Of a stretch of 64,000 nt of DNA, positions 1 through 8,446 are shown one piece after another. Every line of letters starts with the position of its first letter. Within the stretch, counting starts at the first letter, position 1. The notes under the pieces were generated by a model. It made no database searches and was not told the DNA's origin. It saw only the letters and a list, made by a program, of their open reading frames with translations. This DNA is from Alphaproteobacteria bacterium (GTDB lineage Bacteria; Pseudomonadota; Alphaproteobacteria; Sphingomonadales; Emcibacteraceae), in assembly GCA_020446675.1 (NCBI GenBank), contig JAGREE010000031.1:1-64000 (forward strand), read 5' to 3'. The position numbers were made by a program, and so were the translations under genes.

Positions 1-1221
1 TGGAATTTTAACTGAACGATTTGCAATGGCAAATAAAACCAAGGTCAGCATAAAGGCAATAAGAAATCCAATGATGACCGGGAGCAGGGTGCCGTCGTAA
101 TATTGTCCGATGATGGTGCCGCCTATTATAGATATGATAAATGAAACCGAGCCAATAATCGCAGAGGCTATGCCGGCAATATGACCCATCGGTTCCATCG
201 CGAGAGCGTTTAAATTGCCAAAAATAAATCCCAGATTAAAAAACATAAAACTGGCAAAAGTGAGAAACATCCAGAATTTAATATCTATATTCAGAAGTAA
301 AATCAGAAAAATTGCTGACGCAATCACATTCGCGGTCATAGCCCGGCTACTTATCGTGCGCATGCCATATTTCATGACGAGATTTGAGTTTAAAAGCGAG
401 GCAACGCCAAAAGTCAGCGCCAGACCACCGAAATAAAGCACGAACATTTCGCCGGTATTAAATATTTCCTGGAAAATTTGACGGCTTGAATTGATATATC
501 CCATCATACTGCTGAACATTAACCCCATGCCGACAGTATAACAGACGGTGGCTTTGTTGCCGATTACGGCACAAAACCCATGATAGAGGTTTACGGCTTT
601 ATATGGCACACGGTTTTCTTCTGAAAGGGTTTCTTCGAGCCGGAATGTTACCCAGGCCAGCACAGTGACCGCATACATTACATATAAAAGGAAAATATAC
701 CGCCAGGAAGCGATAAATAATATGCCCTGTCCAAGGCTTGGGGCAAGGGCCGGTGTCATAATAAAAATCATCATGACAAGTGACATGATCCTGGCCATGC
801 CAGCACCGCTATATTTGTCGCGGACAATGGACATGGTTGAAACATATGGCCCTGATGCGCCAAGCCCCTGAATGAAGCGGCCAATGAGCATTGTTTCAAG
901 TGACGTGGCATTGAAGCAGATTATGCTGCCGAACAGATAAAAGATCATACAGTAAAAAAGTATTTTTTTACGTCCGATCGCATCCGAAAGCGGCCCACTG
1001 ATTAATTGGCCGATTGCCATGCCGCCGAATATCACACTGATAATATATTGGGGCTGGTTTGCATGTTCAACATTAAGATCAGTTCCTATTATGCCGAGCG
1101 CCGGTAACATTGCATCAATGGAAATGGCCACAATGGACATGAGCACCGCCATTAAGGCAATGAATTCTTTTTCACCAACGTTTGATGGATTGGTGACATT
1201 ATAATTTTCATTATTACCCAT
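1..1221 (-). CDS. MFS drug-resistance transporter, Bcr/CflA-like (3' end outside window)
   Basis: The reverse strand is open from an ATG at 1221 to the window edge, about 407 codons with no stop. The protein has repeated hydrophobic segments. It carries the MFS loop motif between TM2 and TM3 (GPLSDAIGRKK, after GQLI) and an RFIQGLGAS segment in the TM4 region, as in Bcr/CflA drug:proton antiporters. The expected role is proton-driven export of a small toxic compound across the inner membrane. It is the last visible gene of a minus-strand operon and starts 24 bp after the upstream VOC gene stops. The C-terminus lies outside the window and the substrate is unknown. Family assignment is good; sub-family is a judgement from motifs. 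Confidence 0.8.
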   Translation of the reverse strand, partial: MGNNENYNVTNPSNVGEKEFIALMAVLMSIVAISIDAMLPALGIIGTDLNVEHANQPQYIISVIFGGMAIGQLISGPLSDAIGRKKILFYCMIFYLFGSIICFNATSLETMLIGRFIQGLGASGPYVSTMSIVRDKYSGAGMARIMSLVMMIFIMTPALAPSLGQGILFIASWRYIFLLYVMYAVTVLAWVTFRLEETLSEENRVPYKAVNLYHGFCAVIGNKATVCYTVGMGLMFSSMMGYINSSRQIFQEIFNTGEMFVLYFGGLALTFGVASLLNSNLVMKYGMRTISSRAMTANVIASAIFLILLLNIDIKFWMFLTFASFMFFNLGFIFGNLNALAMEPMGHIAGIASAIIGSVSFIISIIGGTIIGQYYDGTLLPVIIGFLIAFMLTLVLFAIANRSVKIP

Positions 1222-1245
1222 TTTTATTTTTCTATAATTAAGTCA

Positions 1246-1647
1246 CTATTGAACATGGTCAGGATCCATCCAGAAAATTTCCCATGTATGCCCGTCCGGA
1301 TCATCGAAGCTTCGCTGATACATAAACCCGTAATCCTGTGGTTTCCGGATTTCATTGCCACCCGCTTTAACCGCTTTATCCACCAACTCATTTACCGCTT
1401 CTTTGTTGTCAGCGTTAAGCGCAATCATCACTTCGGATGACTGGTGGGCATTAATAATGTCCTTGTCCGTGAAATTCTTATAATGCCCGTGGCTCAGCAA
1501 CATGACAAATATAGTATCGGAAACGATCATGCAAGCGCCGTGTTCATTGGTAAATTGCGGGTTAAAGCCATAGCCAAGTTTTTTGAAAAAATCCATAGAT
1601 TTATTCAGATCGGCAACGGGAAGATTTATAAAAATCATTTGTGACAT
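1246..1647 (-). CDS. VOC (glyoxalase/bleomycin-resistance fold) family protein
   Basis: The product has 133 residues, the usual size of a single VOC module pair. The N-terminal MIFINLPVADLNKSMDFFKKLGY is the first beta-alpha-beta unit, where the helix aligns two paired modules. The C-terminal segment FDDPDGHTWEIFW is the typical last strand with the metal-ligand Glu. VOC proteins include glyoxalase I, dioxygenases and antibiotic-binding resistance proteins, and nothing here fixes the substrate. It lies 12 bp downstream of a second VOC gene and 24 bp upstream of an MFS exporter, all controlled from the 3.8 kb promoter. A detoxification or binding role is inferred from that context only. Confidence 0.8.
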   Translation of the reverse strand: MSQMIFINLPVADLNKSMDFFKKLGYGFNPQFTNEHGACMIVSDTIFVMLLSHGHYKNFTDKDIINAHQSSEVMIALNADNKEAVNELVDKAVKAGGNEIRKPQDYGFMYQRSFDDPDGHTWEIFWMDPDHVQ

Positions 1648-1659
1648 GTTTAAAACCCT

Positions 1660-2133
1660 TTATGCGTTTTTTAATTTTTCAATATCCATTTTGGTCATTT
1701 TGAGCATTTCTGCCATCACCCTTTCTGCTTTTTCCGGATCGGCTTTGCTCATTAATTCACCCAGTATCTTCGGGACAACTTGCCACGAAACACCAAATTT
1801 GTCAGTCAGCCAACCGCATTGGCCCGGTTCACCACCATCAGATAATTTTTCCCAATAATAGTCCACTTCATCCTGGTCAGCACAGTCAATTACGAATGAT
1901 ATGGCCGGTGAAAATGTAAAATGCGGTCCACCATTGAGGGCGGTAAATTTCTGACCGTTTAATTCAAAGGAAGCCGTCATTACGTCTCCGGCTTTTTTGC
2001 CAGCTATAGCTTCTGCTGATTTAGCATATCGGGATATATTGTTAATTTTCGAATTTTTAAATATTGAAACATAAAAATTCGCCGCCTCTTCCGCCTGATG
2101 ATCAAACCACAGGAATGGGGTTATTTTTTGCAC
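1660..2133 (-). CDS. PhnB-like VOC family protein
   Basis: The product has 157 residues. It begins with QKITPFLWFDHQAEEAANFY and has a CDQDEVDYYWEKLSDGG segment followed by CGWLTDKFGVSWQVVP. That is the hallmark of the PhnB/3-demethylubiquinone-methyltransferase-like VOC subfamily, which despite the old name has no shown methyltransferase activity. The fold is a homodimeric beta-alpha-beta-beta-beta arrangement. The gene follows the DUF1428 gene by 30 bp and precedes the second VOC gene by 12 bp in the same minus-strand operon. No substrate can be assigned; the family call is confident. Confidence 0.85.
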   Translation of the reverse strand: MQKITPFLWFDHQAEEAANFYVSIFKNSKINNISRYAKSAEAIAGKKAGDVMTASFELNGQKFTALNGGPHFTFSPAISFVIDCADQDEVDYYWEKLSDGGEPGQCGWLTDKFGVSWQVVPKILGELMSKADPEKAERVMAEMLKMTKMDIEKLKNA

Positions 2134-2163
2134 AACAACTTCCCTATTACTTCAGATTTCGAT

Positions 2164-2526
2164 TTAAAATTCAACGATAGTTTTAAAGCCGCCATATACC
2201 ATTCGTTTACAATCAAAGGGCATATTGTTCATGTCACAGCTTTCTTCAAGACGCGGATCATTATGTACTTTTTCATTCACTGCATCACGGTGATCACGGG
2301 ATTTGTATTCAATATATGAGAATACGGCTATTTCGTCTTCCTGAATCTCAAATGCGGCAGGAAATGTTTGGCAGAACCCTTTATCGTCCATATCTTCGCC
2401 TATGCATTCTCTATAGGAAACTGCACCATGATCTTTCCATACCTCGCTGGCTATTTCGGCCATTTTTTTATAATCATCAAGCCGGTCTTTTTTTACGGCA
2501 AGGACAAACCCGTCGACATAGGTCAT
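2164..2526 (-). CDS. DUF1428 family protein
   Basis: The product has 120 residues and opens with TYVDGFVLAVKKDRLDDYKK. It contains KDHGAVSYRECIGEDMDD and ends with DCKRMVYGGFKTIVE, all characteristic of the DUF1428 (YbaA-like) family with a dimeric ferredoxin-like fold. The biochemical function of the family is not known. The gene is tightly coupled to the SRPBCC gene upstream, with only one base between them, which suggests translational coupling. Such proteins often sit beside VOC and SRPBCC genes under TetR or ArsR regulators, as here. No signal peptide is visible, so it is presumably cytoplasmic. Confidence 0.85.
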   Translation of the reverse strand: MTYVDGFVLAVKKDRLDDYKKMAEIASEVWKDHGAVSYRECIGEDMDDKGFCQTFPAAFEIQEDEIAVFSYIEYKSRDHRDAVNEKVHNDPRLEESCDMNNMPFDCKRMVYGGFKTIVEF

Positions 2527-2527
2527 G

Positions 2528-3076
2528 TTATTTTCCTTCCTGATTTTTTGTGTTTGTCATAATTATTTCGTTTAAATTCTGAAGACCGCTATCAAAGCTG
2601 GCGTTCATCATTTTCTCAACGTTAAAAATAGTATGCATCAATTTCATAAGGAAATTTCGCTGCCACCACATGGTCCAGGTTACTTCTGTCCCATTATCGA
2701 CTGGTTTGAGGGTGAAGCCTGCCTTATTTGTTGAAGCAAATGGTTTAATAAATTCCAGCCTTACCATCACTTTTTCAAAAGGCACACTTTCCACAATTGT
2801 ATCACTGCCCATGCCGGTCTTTTTGCCATTCCAGCTGTAACTTGCCCCTACGCCAGATTCCGGACCTTCATAGATAATTTCTGCCTCAGGATCGGCGCGC
2901 ATCCACGGGTTCCAGGTATTAAAATTGTGGGAATTATTTATCTGTTCAAAAATAACTTCTGCCGGCGCTTCTATAATCCTTGAGCGGGAAATTTTAAATA
3001 CGGCTGATTTTGACATCACCTTAATCAGAAACAATATGATAAGAGCGCCAAGTCCGATCAATATGTAATTCAGCAT
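2528..3076 (-). CDS. SRPBCC/polyketide-cyclase-like protein with N-terminal membrane segment
   Basis: The product has 182 residues. Residues 3-22 (NYILIGLGALIILFLIKVMS) form a hydrophobic segment, followed by a START/Bet-v1-like domain. That domain opens with SRIIEAPAEVIFEQINNSHNFN and contains the typical WNPWMRADP strand and an EVTWTMWW stretch. SRPBCC proteins bind hydrophobic ligands in a deep cavity. The N-terminal helix suggests membrane tethering. It lies 26 bp after the DUF899 gene and one base before the DUF1428 gene. The ligand is unknown, and a role in handling a lipophilic toxin fits the neighbouring exporter and VOC genes only as inference. Confidence 0.8.
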   Translation of the reverse strand: MLNYILIGLGALIILFLIKVMSKSAVFKISRSRIIEAPAEVIFEQINNSHNFNTWNPWMRADPEAEIIYEGPESGVGASYSWNGKKTGMGSDTIVESVPFEKVMVRLEFIKPFASTNKAGFTLKPVDNGTEVTWTMWWQRNFLMKLMHTIFNVEKMMNASFDSGLQNLNEIIMTNTKNQEGK

Positions 3077-3102
3077 GTTGCAGTATCCTTTTAATTTTAT
3101 AA

Positions 3103-3747
3103 TTAATATTCATCATGAAGCCGACACCATCCATAGGTGGGCGTTTGCGGTGTCCCTTTTGGTACATTTTGCCATTCTTCTTGCCTGCCATACGGGGTAA
3201 GATCTAGCAGGGCATATGTAGATCCAAGTGTATCCATGCCCCGTCCCTTAGTGAAATAGGTCCTGAAAGTTTCACCATTATGACGTATGAAAACATTTAG
3301 CCCGAAATATTGCGGCACATCAAAATCAGGATTGAAATCATCTAGTGTTGAAACCCAGGGAAACTTCCAATCCATTCTTTTTTTGAAGGCTTCAATTTCA
3401 TTTATTGGTGCCCGGGCCACGACACAAAAAGTCGTATTTCGTGCATTTATATGGGCAAGGTTGGGCATGTTATCCATTGCCAGCCCGCAACCGGTACAGG
3501 GACTTTTATCGCCTGGTTTTAGCATATGATGATAAACAATGAGCTGATCACGCCCTTCAAACAGGTCTTCCAGGCTTAATTTTCCGTCTTTGCTTTCAAA
3601 GCTGTATTTCTTTGTGACTTTTACCCATGGAAGATGGCGTCGTTCTGCCGCAAGCTTATCAAGAGCGCGGGTCAGCTTTTTTTCTTCGATTAAATGCGCT
3701 TCTCTCGCCTTTAACCATTCCTCTTTTGTTACTTCAATATGCTCCAC
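3103..3747 (-). CDS. DUF899 thioredoxin-like protein
   Basis: The product has 214 residues of the DUF899 family (thioredoxin-like fold). It starts with VTKEEWLKAREAHLIEEKK and has a CTGC pair inside KSPCTGCGLAMDNMP, the expected redox-active site position. It ends in a conserved GWCRLHDEY. The start is a GTG whose complement is at 3745-3747; a nearby ATG is out of frame. It is the first gene of the minus-strand operon and lies about 45 bp downstream of a good promoter with a palindromic operator. Family members are cytoplasmic proteins of unknown reaction. Confidence 0.8.
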   Translation of the reverse strand: MEHIEVTKEEWLKAREAHLIEEKKLTRALDKLAAERRHLPWVKVTKKYSFESKDGKLSLEDLFEGRDQLIVYHHMLKPGDKSPCTGCGLAMDNMPNLAHINARNTTFCVVARAPINEIEAFKKRMDWKFPWVSTLDDFNPDFDVPQYFGLNVFIRHNGETFRTYFTKGRGMDTLGSTYALLDLTPYGRQEEWQNVPKGTPQTPTYGWCRLHDEY

Positions 3748-3782
3748 GAAGACGGCATCCCTTTTTATACCTTGTATTTATT

Positions 3783-3823
3783 TAGTGATCACTATATAAA
3801 TACGCTGATTTGATGCTTGTCAA
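3783..3823 (-). promoter_or_regulatory. Promoter plus TetR-type operator of the DUF899-to-MFS operon
   Basis: On the minus strand there is TTGACA (complement of 3818-3823), an 18-bp spacer and TTATAT (complement of 3794-3799). The perfect 12-bp palindrome TAGTGATCACTA (3783-3794) follows and shares one base with the -10 box, so a bound repressor would cover the start site. The same TTGACAAGC and TTATATAGTGATC elements recur in front of the RND pump at 49592-49633. The binding protein is inferred to be the adjacent divergent TetR product. Confidence 0.7.
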
Positions 3824-3832
3824 GTATTTTTG

Positions 3833-3846
3833 TAATGACCACTACA
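3833..3846. promoter_or_regulatory. Second TetR-type operator, upstream of the tetR start
   Basis: TAATGACCACTACA matches the other two sites at most positions (consensus TARTGAYCRCTAYA) and ends 11 bp before the tetR ATG. Its position fits autorepression. It is less symmetric than the 3783 site. Confidence 0.55.
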
Positions 3847-3857
3847 AAAGAGGTAAT

Positions 3858-4454
3858 ATGACGAAAGGAAGACCCAGAAAGTTCGATAAGGACGTCGCTC
3901 TTGAAACAGCAATGAAGCTATTCTGGCAGCATGGGTATGAGGGCGTCTCTATTGCTAAATTGGCAGAAGCCATGGGTATCAATGTTCCTAGCCTTTATTC
4001 CGCGTTCGGCAACAAAGAAAAACTTTTTATGGCGGCTTTTGATAAATATAGCCTATTGGGCGGTCATATTTATATTGACTCGCTCAATAAAAAGACCGCC
4101 CGCGAAGTCGCATACAGCATTTTAAAAGGTGAGGTTGATTTGGTTACAAACCCTGATCACCCTGATGGATGTATGGTCATTCTAGGGGCGCTTGTCACCA
4201 GTTCCGATTCAGATCACATCAAAAAAAGAATGGATGAAATGCGACAAACGCCACCTAAATGGATGGCCGAACGTTTCGCACAAGCCATTAAAGAGGGTGA
4301 TCTTTCCCCGGACGTGGACCCGAAAAGTCTGGCCTGTTATATCATGACCCTGAACGCCGGCCTCGCTGTTCAGGCAAAAAGTGGTGTTGGCAAAAAAGAG
4401 CTTATGAAAGTCGTTGATATCGCCATGAAAAACTGGCCTTTTGTTGCTTATTAA
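3858..4454 (+). CDS. TetR/AcrR-family transcriptional regulator
   Basis: The ATG at 3858 is preceded by AGAGGT and begins MTKGRPRKFDKDVALETAM, giving 198 residues. The upstream in-frame ATG at 3810 would place the second operator inside the gene, so it was rejected. Residues 10-55 form the TetR helix-turn-helix: GYEGVSIAKLAEAMGINVP is followed by SLYSAFGNKEKLF, the canonical recognition helix and KxxLF turn. The rest is an all-helical ligand-binding domain. It is divergent from the DUF899 operon. Three similar palindromes (3783, 3833, 49620) suggest it controls that operon, itself and the RND pump at 49.8 kb. The inducer is unknown. Confidence 0.9.
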   Translation: MTKGRPRKFDKDVALETAMKLFWQHGYEGVSIAKLAEAMGINVPSLYSAFGNKEKLFMAAFDKYSLLGGHIYIDSLNKKTAREVAYSILKGEVDLVTNPDHPDGCMVILGALVTSSDSDHIKKRMDEMRQTPPKWMAERFAQAIKEGDLSPDVDPKSLACYIMTLNAGLAVQAKSGVGKKELMKVVDIAMKNWPFVAY

Positions 4455-4456
4455 GT

Positions 4457-4485
4457 TTTACAGTTTCCAAATCGGCAAATATTAT
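4457..4485 (+). promoter_or_regulatory. Promoter of the beta-lactamase gene
   Basis: TTTACA (4457-4462), a 17-bp spacer and TATTAT (4480-4485) form a good sigma-70 promoter. It begins just after the tetR stop, with the beta-lactamase ATG 39 bp downstream of the -10 box. The gene can therefore be expressed independently of tetR. No operator palindrome is visible. Confidence 0.5.
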
Positions 4486-4524
4486 TATAGTTTATCAGAT
4501 GAAAAATAAAATTTGGAGACAAGT

Positions 4525-5418
4525 ATGAAACATGTGCCACTGCGCCGCTCTTTATTAGCATTCAGTTTAACGATGCCGTTTATTGGTATTGGTCAGACAC
4601 TTTTCGCTGGGGCAGGTGAAAATAAAAGCTCTGAAGTGATGAAAAAACTGGCAGAGCTGGAAAATGAAAGTGGCGGCAGACTTGGTATTTCCATGATAAA
4701 TACAGGCGATAACAGTGTCATAAATCATCGCGCTGATGAACGGTTTCCATTTTGCAGCACATTTAAACTTATGCTTGCTTCCGCTATCTTGCATGAAAGC
4801 GTATCAAACCCTGATCTTTTAACGCAGCGTGTTAACTATAGCGAAGCTGATAAAGTGACTTACTCCCCCATAACAGAGAAACATTTTGAAGATGGTATGA
4901 CCATTGCCGAGCTTTGTGCCGCTGCGGTGCAATATAGCGATAATACGGCCGGCAATCTATTGATCAAGCATTTAGGCGGGCCGGAAGCCCTGACGAAATT
5001 TGCCCGTTCAATCGGCGATGAAGCGTTCCGCCTTGACCGCTGGGAAACTGAATTAAATTCAGCCATACCGGGTGACCCGCGTGATACGACGACACCGGGG
5101 GCAATGGCAAAATCCATTCAAAAACTGGTGCTTGGTAACGGGCTACCCAAAAAACAGCAAATGCAGCTGCAGGCGTGGCTTAAAGGAAACACAACTGGCA
5201 ACGCTCGCATTCGTGCCGGCGTTCCAAAAGGCTGGGTGGTTGGTGATAAAACCGGCAGCGGTGCTTACGGGGTTACCAATGATATTGGTGTTATCTGGCC
5301 CGAAAACGGCGCACCGATTGTTCTAACCGTTTATTACGCCCATAATGATAAGGACGCACCTTACAAAGATAAAATTATTGCTGATACAACCCGTATATTA
5401 TTAAGCGGAATAGTATAG
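4525..5418 (+). CDS. Class A beta-lactamase
   Basis: The product has 297 residues from the ATG at 4525, which is preceded by GGAG. It has an N-terminal export signal with a twin arginine (LRRSLLAFSL), so Tat or Sec export to the periplasm. All class A active-site motifs are present: S78-T-F-K81 (Ambler 70-73), S138-D-N140 (Ambler 130-132), E174 in the omega loop (Ambler 166, RLDRWETELN) and K242-T-G (Ambler 234). Cys77 sits at Ambler 69 and KTG is followed by S-G, as in CTX-M-like enzymes; the Cys238 of KPC-type carbapenemases is missing. The enzyme should be a functional serine beta-lactamase. Its spectrum cannot be read from sequence. No mobile element flanks it, so it looks intrinsic. Confidence 0.92.
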   Translation: MKHVPLRRSLLAFSLTMPFIGIGQTLFAGAGENKSSEVMKKLAELENESGGRLGISMINTGDNSVINHRADERFPFCSTFKLMLASAILHESVSNPDLLTQRVNYSEADKVTYSPITEKHFEDGMTIAELCAAAVQYSDNTAGNLLIKHLGGPEALTKFARSIGDEAFRLDRWETELNSAIPGDPRDTTTPGAMAKSIQKLVLGNGLPKKQQMQLQAWLKGNTTGNARIRAGVPKGWVVGDKTGSGAYGVTNDIGVIWPENGAPIVLTVYYAHNDKDAPYKDKIIADTTRILLSGIV

Positions 5419-5435
5419 AAAGCCGAATATTTAAG

Positions 5436-6779
5436 CTATTTTGTGCTTAACATATACTGGTTAATCACATTTTCGTACCATTCCTGTTTGGAACTTATTC
5501 TTTCGGGTTCGCCGTACTCAACGGCAAGATCACGCAAATCTGAGAGCGATAGTTTTCCGGCCTCGAAGTCTGCTCCTTTGCCGCTGTCATAGCTGCTGTA
5601 GCGGGCCGCTTTATGGGCGGGAAGCGCGCTTTCATTGAGAATGCGATGCGCTATTTCAAGGCCACGTGCAAAACTGTCCATGCCACCAATATGGGCAATG
5701 AAGATATCTTCCATATCGGTGCTTTCACGGCGGGTTTTGGCATCAAAATTTAAGCCCCCAGAGCCGAGGCCACCGGATGCGAGCACCACCATCATCGCAT
5801 GAACGGTGTCATACATATCGACAGGAAACTGATCCGTATCCCAGCCATTCTGGGGGTCGCCCCTGTTGGCATCAATGCTGCCGAGCAGTCCGGCATCGGC
5901 ACACATCTGCAGATCATGGGCAAAAGTATGCCCGGCCAGGGTGGCATGATTGGCTTCGATATTCAGTTTGAAATCTTTATCAAGACCATGATGGCGCAGA
6001 AAACCAATAACGGTCTGGGCGTCAAAATCATATTGGTGCTTTGTAGGCTCCATCGGTTTCGGCTCAATCAGGAATGTTCCCTTAAAGCCATTGGCGCGTC
6101 CATAATCACGGGCAGTGGTAAGAAATGTTGCCAGATGCTCCAGCTCGCGCTTGGTGTCAGTATTTTGCAGGCACATATATCCTTCGCGCCCACCCCAGAA
6201 CACATAATTTTCCCCACCCAGTTCTATGGTGGCATCAATGGCCCCTTTTACTTGTGCGGCGGCGTGTGTCAGCACTTTAAAATCCGGATTGGTTGAGGCG
6301 CCGTTCATATACCGCGGATTGCTGAACACATTGGCTGTCCCCCAAAGCAGCTTCATTCCCGTTTCACGCTGCCGTTCTTTGGCAAGTGCCACCATATGGC
6401 CAAGGTTTTTTTCGCGCTCGACAACACTGGCGGCATCAGGCGCTAAATCAATATCGTGAAAACAGTAATAGGGAACCCCAAGTTTGGTAAAAAGCTCAAA
6501 GGCGGCATCCAACTTATGCCGGGCAGCGGTCATGGGGTCGGGTGAAGCATCCCATTCAAAAACCTGAGTGCCAGGGCCAAACGGGTCTGCACCCGTGCCA
6601 CAGAATGTATGCCAATAGCAAACGGCAAACCGTAAATGCTCGGCCATGGTTTTGCTGCCGATTTTTTTATTGGCATCATAAAATTTAAAGGCGAGCGGAT
6701 TATCAGATAAAGGTCCCTCATAGCCGATTTTTGAAATGCCACTAAAATATTCTTTTTCGCCGATAAATATGCTGCTCAT
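5436..6779 (-). CDS. xylA: Xylose isomerase
   Basis: The product has 447 residues, matching the long (class II) xylose isomerases. [11 protein letters not shown] carries the catalytic His/Asp pair and FWGGREGY is diagnostic. [18 protein letters not shown] holds the metal-binding Glu, and [14 protein letters not shown] and SIDANRGD supply further metal ligands. The enzyme interconverts D-xylose and D-xylulose in the cytoplasm with Mg/Mn/Co. It lies 18 bp after xylB in the order xylB-xylA, so the two form an operon for the isomerase route. No xylose transporter or xylR is seen nearby. It converges with the beta-lactamase gene across 17 bp. Confidence 0.97.
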   Translation of the reverse strand: MSSIFIGEKEYFSGISKIGYEGPLSDNPLAFKFYDANKKIGSKTMAEHLRFAVCYWHTFCGTGADPFGPGTQVFEWDASPDPMTAARHKLDAAFELFTKLGVPYYCFHDIDLAPDAASVVEREKNLGHMVALAKERQRETGMKLLWGTANVFSNPRYMNGASTNPDFKVLTHAAAQVKGAIDATIELGGENYVFWGGREGYMCLQNTDTKRELEHLATFLTTARDYGRANGFKGTFLIEPKPMEPTKHQYDFDAQTVIGFLRHHGLDKDFKLNIEANHATLAGHTFAHDLQMCADAGLLGSIDANRGDPQNGWDTDQFPVDMYDTVHAMMVVLASGGLGSGGLNFDAKTRRESTDMEDIFIAHIGGMDSFARGLEIAHRILNESALPAHKAARYSSYDSGKGADFEAGKLSLSDLRDLAVEYGEPERISSKQEWYENVINQYMLSTK

Positions 6780-6797
6780 TTTATTTTCTTTCTTCTT

Positions 6798-8315
6798 TTA
6801 TAACTTACCGTAATGAAGGGTAATCAGTTTCACAAATGATTGATAGTCCTGATAGATTTTTTCATATTGGACCACGCTTTCCTTATCTGGTGCGCAATGT
6901 TTCGCTTTCTCTTCGCTTATATGATCCTTGATTATTTGCTTAAGCGTTATGGGGTTGCCTTTATGCTTTCTATAGGCCCAGAATGCCTGCAAAATTGCGC
7001 CGAAGGCTGCATTTTCCTGCTGGTTCAAAATCCGGACAGGAAGATTTAAAATATTTGCGCAAATCTGACGCCATAATGCGCTTTTACTGCCGCCACCAGT
7101 CAGGGTGATTTCATTAAATTCCATGCCGCAGCGTTTGAAAGCGTCAAGCCCTGCCTTAAGATTAAATATACCAGCTTCCATGGTTGAACGGATAAGATGG
7201 GCATTTGTTGTATTTTGAGGGCTCAGTCCAAATATGGATGCTTTGGCTTTGGGTAGAGCCGGTGTTCTTTCCCCATTAAAGAAGGGAATTGTTATGACCC
7301 CGTCTGCGCCTAGCGGGATAAAGGACGCCAGCTTTTCCATTTCCTGCAAATCAACTTCAAGGAGGTCGCGCATCTGCTCTGTGGCAACGGTGCAGTTCAT
7401 GGTGCATAAAAGCGGTAGCCAGCCGCCGCTAGATGAACAGAAAGCTGCCAGTTCCCCTTTTAGGTCAATGGCGGGCTGGTCATGAAAGGCAAATAACGTT
7501 CCTGAAGTGCCTAAACTGGCTGTCAGTTTTCCGGGTTCAATATTGCCGGTGCCGATCGCTGCCATCATATTGTCACCGCCCCCGGCACTGACCACCACGT
7601 CAGGGTTTAAACCAAGCTGTACGGCAATGTCAGCTTTGATGGTTCCGTTTAAATCATCTGCTTTGATTAAAGGTGGAAGGCAGGGCATTAAATCGCGATC
7701 CGGGTCAAGGGCTTTAAGGGCTTCTTTGCTCCAGCATCTGTTTTTTATATCCAGAAGTCCGGTGCCAGAAGCATCGCCGCATTCCATTGTCCGCTTCCCG
7801 GTCAGATAATAATTAATGTAATCATGGGGAAGCAGAATGGTGGCCATTTTTTGATAAGCTTCTGGTTGAAATTTCTTAAGCCAGAGTATTTTTGAGGCCG
7901 TATATCCAACCGCAATAGAGTTGCCGGTGATGTTTATACATTCCCTTTCACCGCCCATCGCCTCCATAATTTCAAGACATTCTTCGCTGGTTGATGTATC
8001 ACACCATAATTTTACCGGATAAAGAACATTACCGGCTTCATCAAGCGGAACGAACCCGTGTTGTTGTCCGGATACCCCAATGGCAACGATCGATTTTTTG
8101 ATTTTCGGATCAATAGCGGCGATAGTTTCTTTTATGCCGCTAATCCACCACTCGGCAAGCTGTTCCATTGTGCCGTCGGGTTTGGAAATAATTTCAAACG
8201 GATGCGTTTTTTCGGCCAGAATTTCCAGCCGGTCAGGACAATAGACCATTACCTTGACACTTTGTGTGCCCAGATCTATTCCCAAAATTGTTTTGTGTAT
8301 TGCTGTCAATGCCAT
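6798..8315 (-). CDS. xylB: Xylulokinase
   Basis: The product has 505 residues of the FGGY sugar kinase family. ILGIDLGTQSVKVMVYC is the N-terminal phosphate-1 ATP motif. SGQQHGFVPLD and the Asp in SAGGGDNMMAAIG (catalytic base region) are typical of XylB, as is the C-terminal ITLTGGGSKSALWRQICAN adenosine motif. It phosphorylates D-xylulose to xylulose 5-phosphate, which feeds the pentose phosphate pathway. It is the first gene of the xylBA pair. The C-terminal portion is complete. I see no specific operator upstream. Confidence 0.95.
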   Translation of the reverse strand: MALTAIHKTILGIDLGTQSVKVMVYCPDRLEILAEKTHPFEIISKPDGTMEQLAEWWISGIKETIAAIDPKIKKSIVAIGVSGQQHGFVPLDEAGNVLYPVKLWCDTSTSEECLEIMEAMGGERECINITGNSIAVGYTASKILWLKKFQPEAYQKMATILLPHDYINYYLTGKRTMECGDASGTGLLDIKNRCWSKEALKALDPDRDLMPCLPPLIKADDLNGTIKADIAVQLGLNPDVVVSAGGGDNMMAAIGTGNIEPGKLTASLGTSGTLFAFHDQPAIDLKGELAAFCSSSGGWLPLLCTMNCTVATEQMRDLLEVDLQEMEKLASFIPLGADGVITIPFFNGERTPALPKAKASIFGLSPQNTTNAHLIRSTMEAGIFNLKAGLDAFKRCGMEFNEITLTGGGSKSALWRQICANILNLPVRILNQQENAAFGAILQAFWAYRKHKGNPITLKQIIKDHISEEKAKHCAPDKESVVQYEKIYQDYQSFVKLITLHYGKL

Positions 8316-8356
8316 CCCCGATATTTGTATTTTTTAAAATATCCCAGGAGGTCATA

Positions 8357-8446
8357 ATGGACAAGAACAGAATTAAGGTTGTCTTGAAAGAAGGCAAATC
8401 TGACGATCCAGTTCATGCAGAAAATTTGACCTGTCGGTTTTGGTAA
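8357..8446 (+). CDS. Short open frame with strong Shine-Dalgarno, possible CsbD-like remnant
   Basis: CAGGAGGTCATA precedes an ATG at 8357, the strongest ribosome-binding site in this part of the window, yet the frame stops after 29 codons. The first residues MDKNRIKVVLKE resemble the start of CsbD-family stress proteins (MDKNRIKGAAKE-type, from memory). The rest does not match, and it runs into the 3' end of the convergent DUF188 gene. It may be the 5' relic of a CsbD gene cut by rearrangement, or a real small peptide. Little more can be said. Confidence 0.25.
   Translation: MDKNRIKVVLKEGKSDDPVHAENLTCRFW

Noticed and set aside
4478-4493. ATATTATTATAGTT near the beta-lactamase promoter resembles the cluster palindrome
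   Set aside because: Only the left half matches and it coincides with the -10 box; AT-rich sequence explains it.
5799-6296. Plus-strand open frame of 165 codons opposite xylA
   Set aside because: It lies entirely antisense to a conserved gene, has no ribosome-binding site and no recognisable features.
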